Part shown: positions 1 through 7,075 of the stretch, piece after piece | Layout: each line of letters starts with the position of its first letter | Numbering within the stretch: the first letter of the stretch is position 1 | DNA from: an uncultured Flavobacteriales bacterium | GTDB lineage: Bacteria > Bacteroidota > Bacteroidia > CAIKAF01 | Direction of reading: 5' to 3' | NCBI GenBank assembly: GCA_937925455.1 | Contig: CALEWF010000242.1 | Coordinates: 1 to 7,967, forward strand | DNA: 7,967 nucleotides | Notes under the pieces: model-generated | Told to the model about the DNA's origin: nothing | Databases searched by the model: none | Seen by the model: only the letters and a program-made list of their open reading frames with translations | Position numbers and translations under genes: made by a program

Positions 1-77
1 AGCCACCGCAACCGCAGCCATGCAAGCCCGCCACGAGCCACATACAGCGAAAGACGGGATAAGCTGCCCAAATAAAA
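1..77 (+). other. GC-rich leader or upstream remnant before hisG
   Basis: About 64% G+C over the first 69 bases by hand count, against the A/T-rich operon that follows. No recognisable protein is encoded. One frame is open from the left edge to a TAA at 73-75 and has His codons at 4-6 and 19-21. A second frame has an ATG at 20 and stops at 92-94, inside the start of hisG. GCAGC (14-18) can pair with GCTGC (63-67), and CCCG (27-30) with CGGG (55-58), so the RNA may fold into an interrupted stem-loop. There is no T-run after it, so it does not look like an intrinsic terminator. It could be the 3' part of a his leader or the end of an upstream gene; the window edge cuts it off. No promoter is visible. 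Confidence 0.3.
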
Positions 78-944
78 ATGAATGCTATGAATAAATTGAC
101 TATTGCATTGCAAAAATCTGGAAGGCTGCATGAAGATTCAGTAAAACTGCTGAAAGAATGTGGGATTGATATAAGTAATGGGTTAAATAAATTAAAGATA
201 GAAGCAGAAAATTTTCCGATGGAAGTATTCTTTTTTCGGGATGATGATATTCCGCAATATGTGGAAGAAGGTATTGCGGATGTAGGAATTGTAGGTGAAA
301 ATGTATTGGTAGAAAAACAAGCCGATGTAACCGTAGTAGAACCGTTAGGATTTGGTAAGTGCAGGCTATCTATTGCAGTGCCAAGAGCTGCGGCGTATGA
401 TGGGATGAATTGGCTACATGGAAAACGCATTGCAACCAGTTACAAAAATTTACTTCAACAATTTTTGACGAATCATAACATCCAGTCCGAAATACATGAA
501 ATCAGCGGGTCAGTAGAAATAGCACCAAGTATAGGCTTGGCGGATGCAATTTGCGATTTAGTAAGTACAGGAAGTACTCTATTTAGCAACGGATTAAAAG
601 AAGCTGAAACAATATTTAAAAGCGAAGCTGTGTTAATAGCCCATAAGCAACTGAGCGAAGAAAAAAAGCATTGGTTAAATAAATTGTTATTTAGAATAAA
701 AGCCGTAAAAAAATCAAAACATAATAAATACATATTACTAAATGCCCCCCACGAAAAATTAGAAGCGATTTGCAGAATACTACCCGGCATGAAAAGCCCA
801 ACTATATTGCCTCTGGCAGAGCCGGGATGGTGCTCCGTACACTCAGTGGTGCATGAGGACCATTTTTGGGAAATCATTGAACAACTGAAAGCCGAAGGAG
901 CTCAAGGAATTTTAGTTATACCTATTGAAAAAATGATTGTATGA
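78..944 (+). CDS. hisG: ATP phosphoribosyltransferase, long form (HisG)
   Basis: Catalyses the first committed step of histidine synthesis, joining ATP and PRPP to give phosphoribosyl-ATP, in the cytosol. The 288 residues match the long HisG class. A two-lobe catalytic domain covers about residues 1-205, with LQKSGRL near the N-terminus, RDDDIPQYVEEGIADVGIVG (54-73) and the PRPP-binding loop DLVSTGSTL (160-168). A C-terminal ACT-like regulatory domain covers about 206-288 and ends in LVIPIEKMIV. The extra domain means no HisZ partner is needed; in this family it senses histidine for feedback inhibition. Two ATGs are possible. ATG 78 has an A-rich upstream context, while ATG 87 (MNKLTIALQ, 285 aa) aligns better with family N-termini. 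The stop overlaps the hisD start as ATGA (941-944). Confidence 0.97.
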   Translation: MNAMNKLTIALQKSGRLHEDSVKLLKECGIDISNGLNKLKIEAENFPMEVFFFRDDDIPQYVEEGIADVGIVGENVLVEKQADVTVVEPLGFGKCRLSIAVPRAAAYDGMNWLHGKRIATSYKNLLQQFLTNHNIQSEIHEISGSVEIAPSIGLADAICDLVSTGSTLFSNGLKEAETIFKSEAVLIAHKQLSEEKKHWLNKLLFRIKAVKKSKHNKYILLNAPHEKLEAICRILPGMKSPTILPLAEPGWCSVHSVVHEDHFWEIIEQLKAEGAQGILVIPIEKMIV

Positions 945-2230
945 TACAAGTAGTTGCGTATCCTGAAAGTACACAATGGAAAAACTTAGCCCAACGACCA
1001 TTGCTAAATAGAGAAGATTTGACCAACTGCGTCAAAGACATGCTGGAAGATGTACGTCTGAATGGGGATGATGCTGTACTGAACTATACCCGTATGTATG
1101 ACTATGCACATGCAAAAACATTGCGGATTGAAGCATCTGTTTTAAAAAACGCAACGGATAAAATTTCTGAAAATTTAAAAACAGCCATTGAAACAGCCAT
1201 TAAAAACATCCAAACATTTCATACCGCACAACGCGAAGCAGAGCACATGATAGAAACCATGCCAGGTATAAGGTGTTGGCGAAAAAGTGTAGCCATCGAA
1301 AAAGTGGGATTGTATATTCCGGGAGGTACAGCCCCCCTCTTCTCTACCCTGCTTATGCTGGCTATACCGGCTCAAATAGCAGGCTGTAATGAAATTGTGG
1401 TTTGTACACCGCCTGATAATAATGGCCAAATTGCGCCAGAGATTCTATATTGTGCATACCGATTGGGATTACAACAAGTATTTGCCTGTGGGGGGGTACA
1501 AGCCATTGGTGCAATGGCTTTTGGAACGGAAACTATTCCAAGCGTATACAAAATTTTTGGCCCGGGTAATCAGTATGTAACTGAGGCCAAACAGCAAATA
1601 CAAAGCTGGGGAGTGGCTATTGATATGCCGGCCGGTCCTTCGGAAGTATTGGTAATTGCCGAATCTGAGTCCAATGCCTCATTTATTGCCGCCGATTTAT
1701 TATCGCAGGCAGAGCATGGAGCTGATTCACAAGTAATTTTAGTAACTACTGATGATAAATTAGCCCTACTTGTTCAACAAGCATTAGAACAACAACTCGA
1801 AGCTTTACCAAGAAAAGAATTAGCTCGTCGGGCACTCAAACATAGCCGTTGCATCGTGTTAAGAAGCAGAGAAGAAATGATAGCATTTAGTAATTTATAT
1901 GCACCAGAACATTTAATCATTCATGCAGAAGATACAGCATGGTATGAAAAACGCATCGTGAATGCGGGGTCGGTATTTTTAGGAGCTTATACGCCGGAAA
2001 GTGCAGGCGATTACGCCTCTGGCACCAACCATACATTACCCACAAATGGATACGCCAAAAATTTTAGTGGGGTGTCGTTAGATAGTTTTATTCGAAAAAT
2101 TACTTATCAGCATATCACTACCGAAGGATTACAATCTATAGGGAATGCCATCATGGAAATGGCCAGAGCAGAACATTTAGAAGCCCATGCACAAGCAGTA
2201 GAAATACGGTTAAATGCATTACAATTATGA
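941..2230 (+). CDS. hisD: Histidinol dehydrogenase (HisD)
   Basis: Zinc- and NAD-dependent enzyme that oxidises L-histidinol to L-histidinal and then to L-histidine, the last two pathway steps. At 429 aa it is full length. Visible family features are IPGGTAPLFST (126-136), FGPGNQYVTEAK (206-217) near the NAD site, and the signature DMPAGPSEV (228-236). By comparison with E. coli HisD, the zinc ligands would be Q256, H259, D357 and H416, and the catalytic pair E323-H324 lies in APEHL. All are present. The start ATG 941 overlaps the hisG stop by 4 nt, and the end overlaps hisC, so translation is probably coupled on both sides. No damage or unusual composition is seen. Confidence 0.98.
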   Translation: MIQVVAYPESTQWKNLAQRPLLNREDLTNCVKDMLEDVRLNGDDAVLNYTRMYDYAHAKTLRIEASVLKNATDKISENLKTAIETAIKNIQTFHTAQREAEHMIETMPGIRCWRKSVAIEKVGLYIPGGTAPLFSTLLMLAIPAQIAGCNEIVVCTPPDNNGQIAPEILYCAYRLGLQQVFACGGVQAIGAMAFGTETIPSVYKIFGPGNQYVTEAKQQIQSWGVAIDMPAGPSEVLVIAESESNASFIAADLLSQAEHGADSQVILVTTDDKLALLVQQALEQQLEALPRKELARRALKHSRCIVLRSREEMIAFSNLYAPEHLIIHAEDTAWYEKRIVNAGSVFLGAYTPESAGDYASGTNHTLPTNGYAKNFSGVSLDSFIRKITYQHITTEGLQSIGNAIMEMARAEHLEAHAQAVEIRLNALQL

Positions 2231-3285
2231 TGAAGATAGAAGAAGTATTAGCCTTAGTTCGACCGAACATCAATCAACTTACGCCGTATTCATCCGCTCG
2301 GGATGAATACAAAGGGGAAACCGGGATTTTTTTAGATGCCAATGAAAATGCTTATGGTTCACCTATAGAACCATGGATGAATCGTTATCCAGACCCATTA
2401 CAAGTTCAGGTAAAAGAAAAATTATCAAGCATCAAAAAAATTAGTTCAGAACATATTTTTTTAAGCAATGGCAGCGATGAATCCATAGATGTGTTGCTGC
2501 GTACATTTTGCAATCCGGGGAAGGACGAAGTGATCATACTTCCACCTACCTATGGCATGTATGAAGTGGCGGGTAGAATTCATGATTTGCAAGTAAAAAA
2601 AGTATTATTAGATGATGCATTTCAACCGGATGTAACTGAAATATTAAATCAAATTACATCGAAGACCCGCATGATCTTTTTCTGCAGCCCGAATAATCCC
2701 ACAGGAAATTTGATGGATGCAAAACGGATTAAAAAAATATTGGAAGAATTTAATGGAATTGTAGTAATAGATGAAGCCTATGTGGATTATGCCAATACAT
2801 TTTCTTGGATTCAAGAATTAAAAAAATATCCACATTTAGTTGTTTTACAAACCTTTTCCAAAGCATGGGGATTAGCTGGTATTCGGGCAGGAATGACCTT
2901 TGCACATCCTCAAATTATCGCGGTGATGAATAAAGTAAAAATGCCCTATAATGTGAATTCAATTACCCAGGAACGATTATTACAGGCCATGGATAATCAA
3001 GCGTTTGTAGAATCTGCCATTCAGCAAACAATTCGAGAAAAAAAAATTATGATTCAAGAATTGAAACAACTTAAATCGGTAAAAACCATTTATCCATCCG
3101 ATGCAAATTTTTTGTTGGTTCAAATAGATCAAGCCAACGTAGTATATCAACAATTGATTGAAAAAAAAATCATAGTCCGCAACCGAAGCCGTGTGGAAAA
3201 ATGCAACGATTGCCTTCGCATTACCATTGGTACCCCAAAAGAAAATAAGACATTATTAGAAACATTATCAAAAATTACCAATTGA
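2227..3285 (+). CDS. hisC: Histidinol-phosphate aminotransferase (HisC)
   Basis: PLP-dependent class I/II aminotransferase that converts imidazole acetol phosphate and glutamate to histidinol phosphate and 2-oxoglutarate. The 352 residues are a normal HisC length. Visible motifs are LDANENAYG (36-44), NRYPDP (52-57), SNGSDESID (80-88), SPNNPTG (154-160) and IDEAYVDY (181-188). The Schiff-base lysine K212 lies in TFSKAWGLAGIRAG, and the substrate-carboxylate arginine is probably R341 in LRITIG. HisC is hard to tell from related aminotransferases alone, but the operon context settles it. The first ATG (2227) overlaps the hisD stop as ATGA; a second ATG follows at 2230. The gene contains two A9 runs (3038-3046 and 3161-3169), both encoding Glu-Lys-Lys-Ile. 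Confidence 0.97.
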   Translation: MMKIEEVLALVRPNINQLTPYSSARDEYKGETGIFLDANENAYGSPIEPWMNRYPDPLQVQVKEKLSSIKKISSEHIFLSNGSDESIDVLLRTFCNPGKDEVIILPPTYGMYEVAGRIHDLQVKKVLLDDAFQPDVTEILNQITSKTRMIFFCSPNNPTGNLMDAKRIKKILEEFNGIVVIDEAYVDYANTFSWIQELKKYPHLVVLQTFSKAWGLAGIRAGMTFAHPQIIAVMNKVKMPYNVNSITQERLLQAMDNQAFVESAIQQTIREKKIMIQELKQLKSVKTIYPSDANFLLVQIDQANVVYQQLIEKKIIVRNRSRVEKCNDCLRITIGTPKENKTLLETLSKITN

Positions 3286-3302
3286 ACCAACAACCTTATT
3301 TT

Positions 3303-4418
3303 ATGAATAAACCCAAAATCTTGTTTATTGATCGTGACGGTACAATCATTAAAGAACCTCCCGTAACTTTTCAGGTGGATCATATAGATCAACTAGAGTT
3401 TTTACCCGGAGTGATTCGCCACTTGGGCAATATTGCACAATCCGGCCAATTCAGGCTGGTGATGGTAACCAATCAAGATGGATTAGGGACAGAAAAATAT
3501 CCGGAAGAACGTTTTAGGCTGATTCAAAACCTCATCCTTCGAATTTTAGAATCAGAAGGTATTCAGTTTGATGAAGTACATATTGACCGTTCCTATCCAC
3601 ACGAAAATCTACCTACCAGAAAACCAGGTATAGGCATGTTGACACATTTTTTAACCGACGACTATGATTTAGAAAATTCATTTGTAATTGGCGATCGGCT
3701 CACCGATGTGATGTTGGCTAAAAATTTAGGCTGCAAATCCATATTTATCAGAAATTATGATGATCCTCAAGAAACGGTGGTTCCAATTGATTTTATTGCT
3801 TCGAATTGGAAAGAAATTGAAGAATATTTACTAAATCCACCAAGAATAGCCTATGAACATCGTAAAACTAATGAAACAGATATTCGGGTGAAAATCAACT
3901 TGGATGGATCAGGAAAATCATCAATAAACACCGGGATTGGATTTTTTGATCATATGCTTGAACAAATAGCCCGTCATGGAAAAATAGACCTAACTATTGA
4001 AGCCCAAGGTGATTTACATATTGATGAACACCATACCATTGAAGATACCGGGATAACCTTAGGCAAAGCATTTGCTAAAGCTATGGGAAATAAAAGAGGA
4101 ATGGAACGTTATGGATTTGTATTGCCTATGGACGATTGCTTGGCACAAGTAGTCGTTGATTTTGGAGGAAGACCCTGGATTGTATGGAATGTCAATTTTC
4201 AACGTGAAAAAATTGGAGATATGCCAACTGAAATGATATTTCATTTCTTCAAATCATTCAGTGATGCAGCCGCTTGTAATCTCAACATTCAGGCAGAAGG
4301 ACAAAATGAACATCACAAAGCAGAAAGCATATTTAAGGCATTTGCTAAAGCCTGCCGCATGGCATTAAAACGTGATGCTAACTACATGGAATTACCCACT
4401 ACCAAAGGAATCGTATGA
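3303..4418 (+). CDS. hisB: Bifunctional histidinol-phosphatase / imidazoleglycerol-phosphate dehydratase (HisB)
   Basis: A fusion catalysing two separated steps. Numbered from ATG 3303 (371 aa), the N-terminal HAD-type histidinol-phosphate phosphatase (about 1-165) has the nucleophile motif FIDRDGT (D10, D12), VTNQDGLGT and IGDRLTD (129-135). The C-terminal IGP dehydratase (about 180-371) has NTGIGFFDHMLEQIARHG, the metal-binding DEHHTIEDTG (H253, H254) and NEHHKAES (345-352). The protein aligns along its length with the E. coli-type fused HisB. The cysteine zinc loop of E. coli HisB-N is absent: the stretch before RKP reads DRSYPHENLPT. A TTG at 3282 would add seven residues and overlap hisC by 4 nt, but ATG 3303 fits the family N-terminus (MNKPKILFIDRDG). 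The end overlaps the next gene as ATGA. Confidence 0.96.
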   Translation: MNKPKILFIDRDGTIIKEPPVTFQVDHIDQLEFLPGVIRHLGNIAQSGQFRLVMVTNQDGLGTEKYPEERFRLIQNLILRILESEGIQFDEVHIDRSYPHENLPTRKPGIGMLTHFLTDDYDLENSFVIGDRLTDVMLAKNLGCKSIFIRNYDDPQETVVPIDFIASNWKEIEEYLLNPPRIAYEHRKTNETDIRVKINLDGSGKSSINTGIGFFDHMLEQIARHGKIDLTIEAQGDLHIDEHHTIEDTGITLGKAFAKAMGNKRGMERYGFVLPMDDCLAQVVVDFGGRPWIVWNVNFQREKIGDMPTEMIFHFFKSFSDAAACNLNIQAEGQNEHHKAESIFKAFAKACRMALKRDANYMELPTTKGIV

Positions 4419-5005
4419 GCAGTACATTAGTCATGATTGATAATTACGATTCATTCACCTACAACTTGGTACATTACCTAGAAATATACTGGGAAGGCCA
4501 ATTGGTAGTTATGAAAAATGATCAAATTGATTGGGAAATTTTAGGTTCATGCCAAGGAATTATTCTTTCACCAGGACCTGGATTACCTAAAGAAGCAGGC
4601 TTGCTTATGAAAATAATCAATCAATACCTGTATCAAAAACCTATTTTAGGGGTATGTTTGGGGCATCAGGCTTTAGCCGAAGCAACCGGAGCAAAATTAA
4701 AAAACCTATCCACCGTGTATCATGGAGTGGCTACACCCATCAACATAAAACCTACCAAACATCCTTTGTTTAAAGATTTTCCAAAAAGGATTTCAGTAGG
4801 CAGATACCATTCGTGGGTGATTGATGCATCAACCTTAAATGAAATGTGGGAAATAGCTGCTACGGATGAAAACAATGAAATCATGGCTATTCAACACAAA
4901 ACGCATCCGGTATGCGCTGTACAATTTCATCCGGAATCTATACTAACACCTGATGGAAAAAAAATGATTGAAAACTGGATTATAAGTTTAAATGAACATC
5001 CATGA
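4415..5005 (+). CDS. Anthranilate/aminodeoxychorismate synthase component II-type glutamine amidotransferase
   Basis: A class I glutamine amidotransferase of the TrpG/PabA family, 196 aa, the usual size for a free-standing subunit. It should hydrolyse glutamine and pass ammonia to a chorismate-using synthase (TrpE or PabB) for tryptophan or folate synthesis. Visible features are the N-terminal IDNYDSFTYNLVHYL, the oxyanion region SPGPGLPKEAG (52-62), the nucleophile elbow GVCLGHQALAEATGA with C81, the HGVATPI segment (103-109), and the His/Glu of the triad in VQFHPES (H172, E174). All catalytic residues are intact. TrpG and PabA cannot be separated by sequence reading, so no symbol is given. 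No TrpE or PabB lies in the window. ATGA overlaps at both ends (4415-4418 and 5002-5005) place it firmly in the his operon transcript. Confidence 0.93.
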   Translation: MSSTLVMIDNYDSFTYNLVHYLEIYWEGQLVVMKNDQIDWEILGSCQGIILSPGPGLPKEAGLLMKIINQYLYQKPILGVCLGHQALAEATGAKLKNLSTVYHGVATPINIKPTKHPLFKDFPKRISVGRYHSWVIDASTLNEMWEIAATDENNEIMAIQHKTHPVCAVQFHPESILTPDGKKMIENWIISLNEHP

Positions 5006-5595
5006 AAACCGTAATCATTCAATACAATGCCGGAAATATCACTTCGGTTAGGTTTGCCTTAGAACGGCTCGGTGTTTCATATATCTTGAGCGATGATCCA
5101 GACACCATTCGCCAAGCAGAGCATGTAATATTTCCTGGTGTTGGTGAAGCATCGTCTGCCATGCAGTATTTAAAAGATCGAAATTTAGATAAGGTAATTT
5201 GTTCGCTTAAACAACCGGTTTTGGGAATTTGCTTAGGAATGCAATTGCTTTGCAATTATTCAGAAGAAGGCAATACCCAATGCTTAGGTCTCATTCCTGC
5301 CGATGTAAAAAAATTTAATCATTCATTCAAAGTGCCTCAAATCGGCTGGAATACGATAGATAATTTGAATGATCCTATCTTCAATACTATTCCTGAACAT
5401 TCATTTGTATATTATGTACATGGATACTTCGTTCCATTAAATAACTATACCATTGCCAAAACTACCTACGGATTGGATTATTCAGCTGCCATACGTAAAG
5501 ACAATTTTTGGGGAGTACAATTTCATCCTGAAAAATCTGCCCATATAGGTGATCAAATTTTAAAAAACTTTTTATCCATAGAATCATGGAAATAA
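5002..5595 (+). CDS. hisH: Imidazole glycerol phosphate synthase, glutaminase subunit (HisH)
   Basis: Class I glutamine amidotransferase that releases ammonia from glutamine and channels it to HisF for ring closure, yielding IGP and AICAR. Its 197 residues are typical of HisH. Diagnostic features are YNAGNITSV near the N-terminus, the oxyanion strand PGVG (45-48), the nucleophile C77 in GICLGMQLL, PQIGWN (112-117), YYVHGY (137-142), and H175/E177 in VQFHPEKS. PGVG and IGWN distinguish it from the preceding TrpG/PabA-type gene. Its start overlaps that gene as ATGA. Its 3' end overlaps hisA by 10 nt (5586-5595). hisA separates it from its obligate partner hisF. Confidence 0.97.
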   Translation: MKTVIIQYNAGNITSVRFALERLGVSYILSDDPDTIRQAEHVIFPGVGEASSAMQYLKDRNLDKVICSLKQPVLGICLGMQLLCNYSEEGNTQCLGLIPADVKKFNHSFKVPQIGWNTIDNLNDPIFNTIPEHSFVYYVHGYFVPLNNYTIAKTTYGLDYSAAIRKDNFWGVQFHPEKSAHIGDQILKNFLSIESWK

Positions 5596-6323
5596 TTCCT
5601 GCCATAGACCTCATAGACGGAGCCTGTGTTCGATTAACGCAAGGCAATTATCATGAAAAAACAGTTTATTCGTCAAACCCATTAGAAATAGCCCTACAAT
5701 TGGAAGATCATGGAGTACAATCCTTGCATATAGTAGATTTAGATGGAGCCCGAAGTGGAAGAATTACGCATTTAAAGGTATTGGAAACCATTGCTAATCA
5801 CACCCAATTAAAAATTGATTTTGGAGGAGGAGTAAAAACTGTTGAAGATACAAAACACATTATTGATGCAGGCGCTCATTGGGTAACCATTGGAAGCTTA
5901 GCCGTTAAACATCCGGAAACTATGATGAAAATAATTGATGCAATAGGCGCTGAAAAAATCATGCTGGGAGCCGATGTAAAAAATGAGTTTCTACAAATTC
6001 ATGGTTGGCTTGAAAGAACAGAAATTACGGTTTATCAATTCATCGAAAAATACAAGTTGTTAGGCATTCAACGATTTTTTTGCACCGATATTTCAAAAGA
6101 CGGAATGTTGGAAGGACCGGCTATTGATTTATATCAAAAAATTATATCAAAATTTCCGGATATTTATTTCATTGCAAGCGGAGGTGTTTCAACACTACAT
6201 GATTTGCAAGCCTTAAAGATTATTAAATGCCATGCTGCCATTGTAGGTAAAGCCATTTACGAAGGACGCATAAGTTTATCTGAAATACAGGTATGGAATG
6301 AACAAAATCAATGCACATGTTAG
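5586..6323 (+). CDS. hisA: ProFAR isomerase, phosphoribosylformimino-AICAR-phosphate isomerase (HisA)
   Basis: A (beta/alpha)8 barrel enzyme that performs the Amadori rearrangement of ProFAR to PRFAR. At 245 aa it is normal length. The first strand AIDLIDG carries the catalytic aspartate D8. DLDGA (51-55) and DFGGGV (78-83) are phosphate-side motifs. The second catalytic aspartate is D130 in LGADVK. TDISKDGMLEGP (167-178) and ASGGVS (197-202) complete the barrel signature. It is clearly HisA rather than a bifunctional PriA-like enzyme, because trp genes are absent here and the match is to the standard HisA pattern, although substrate range cannot be read directly. The start ATG 5586 lies inside the hisH end, and the C-terminus overlaps the hisF start. 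Confidence 0.97.
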   Translation: MEIIPAIDLIDGACVRLTQGNYHEKTVYSSNPLEIALQLEDHGVQSLHIVDLDGARSGRITHLKVLETIANHTQLKIDFGGGVKTVEDTKHIIDAGAHWVTIGSLAVKHPETMMKIIDAIGAEKIMLGADVKNEFLQIHGWLERTEITVYQFIEKYKLLGIQRFFCTDISKDGMLEGPAIDLYQKIISKFPDIYFIASGGVSTLHDLQALKIIKCHAAIVGKAIYEGRISLSEIQVWNEQNQCTC

Positions 6324-7075
6324 CCAAACGCATTATTCCTTGTTTAGATATTAAAGATGGTCGTACCGTGAAAGGTACTAACTTTGTAAACCTTCGGGAT
6401 GCCGGCGATCCCGTAGAATTAGCCCTACGTTATGTTCAAGAACAAGCTGATGAATTAGTATTTTTAGACATCACGGCTACTCATGAAAAACGAAAAACCT
6501 TATATCAATTAGTGTACAATGTAGCATCGTGTGTCAACATCCCATTTACTGTAGGTGGAGGTATTGGCAGTTTGGATGACGTAAGTATGTTGTTAAAACA
6601 AGGGGCTGATAAAATATCCATCAATTCAGCCGCCGTGAGAAAGCCTACATTAATTACTGAATTAGCAAAAGAATTTGGCAGCCAGTGTATTGTATTAGCA
6701 GTGGATGTAAAACAAGTTCAGCCCAACCAATGGTTAGTGTATTTAAACGGAGGACGTTTGGCAACAGATATAGATGCTCTTGCATGGATTAAAGAAGCAG
6801 TGGAGCGGGGCGCCGGCGAAATCTTATTAACTTCCATGGATCATGATGGAACTAAAAACGGATTTGCTATTGAACTAACTCGCCATGTATCCGAACTGGT
6901 ATCCGTACCGGTAATTGCGTCTGGGGGTGCAGGCAATATGAAACATTTTAAAGAAGTATTTCAATTCGGAAAAGCAGATGCAGCATTGGCTGCCAGTGTA
7001 TTTCATTTTGAAGAAATAAACATCTCAGAACTTAAAAATTATTTATCAATACATCAAATACCCGTAAGATTATGA
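6317..7075 (+). CDS. hisF: Imidazole glycerol phosphate synthase, cyclase subunit (HisF)
   Basis: A (beta/alpha)8 barrel that uses ammonia from HisH to convert PRFAR into imidazole glycerol phosphate and AICAR. The N-terminus MLAKRIIPCLDIKDGRTVKG closely follows the classic HisF pattern, with catalytic D11. The second catalytic aspartate is D130 in LAVDVK. FLDITAT (49-55), FTVGGGIG (77-84), GEILLTSMDHDGTKNG and VIASGGAG are all present, and the C-terminus AALAASVFHF is standard. I chose ATG 6317 (252 aa, overlapping hisA by 7 nt) because it matches the family start exactly. ATG 6311 would add only Met-His and overlap by 13 nt. The 3' end overlaps hisIE as ATGA (7072-7075). Confidence 0.97.
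   Translation: MLAKRIIPCLDIKDGRTVKGTNFVNLRDAGDPVELALRYVQEQADELVFLDITATHEKRKTLYQLVYNVASCVNIPFTVGGGIGSLDDVSMLLKQGADKISINSAAVRKPTLITELAKEFGSQCIVLAVDVKQVQPNQWLVYLNGGRLATDIDALAWIKEAVERGAGEILLTSMDHDGTKNGFAIELTRHVSELVSVPVIASGGAGNMKHFKEVFQFGKADAALAASVFHFEEINISELKNYLSIHQIPVRL

Noticed and set aside
473..877. Minus-strand open frame inside hisG, and similar antisense or out-of-frame stretches inside hisD, hisC, hisB, hisH and hisA
   Set aside because: They lie wholly within, or almost wholly within, strongly recognisable genes, have no recognisable domains, and are expected by chance opposite real coding sequence.
5002..5595. hisH and the preceding amidotransferase as a recent tandem duplication
   Set aside because: They share only the class I glutaminase fold and triad motifs; diagnostic segments (SPGPG versus PGVG, CLGHQ versus CLGMQ) place them in separate old families.
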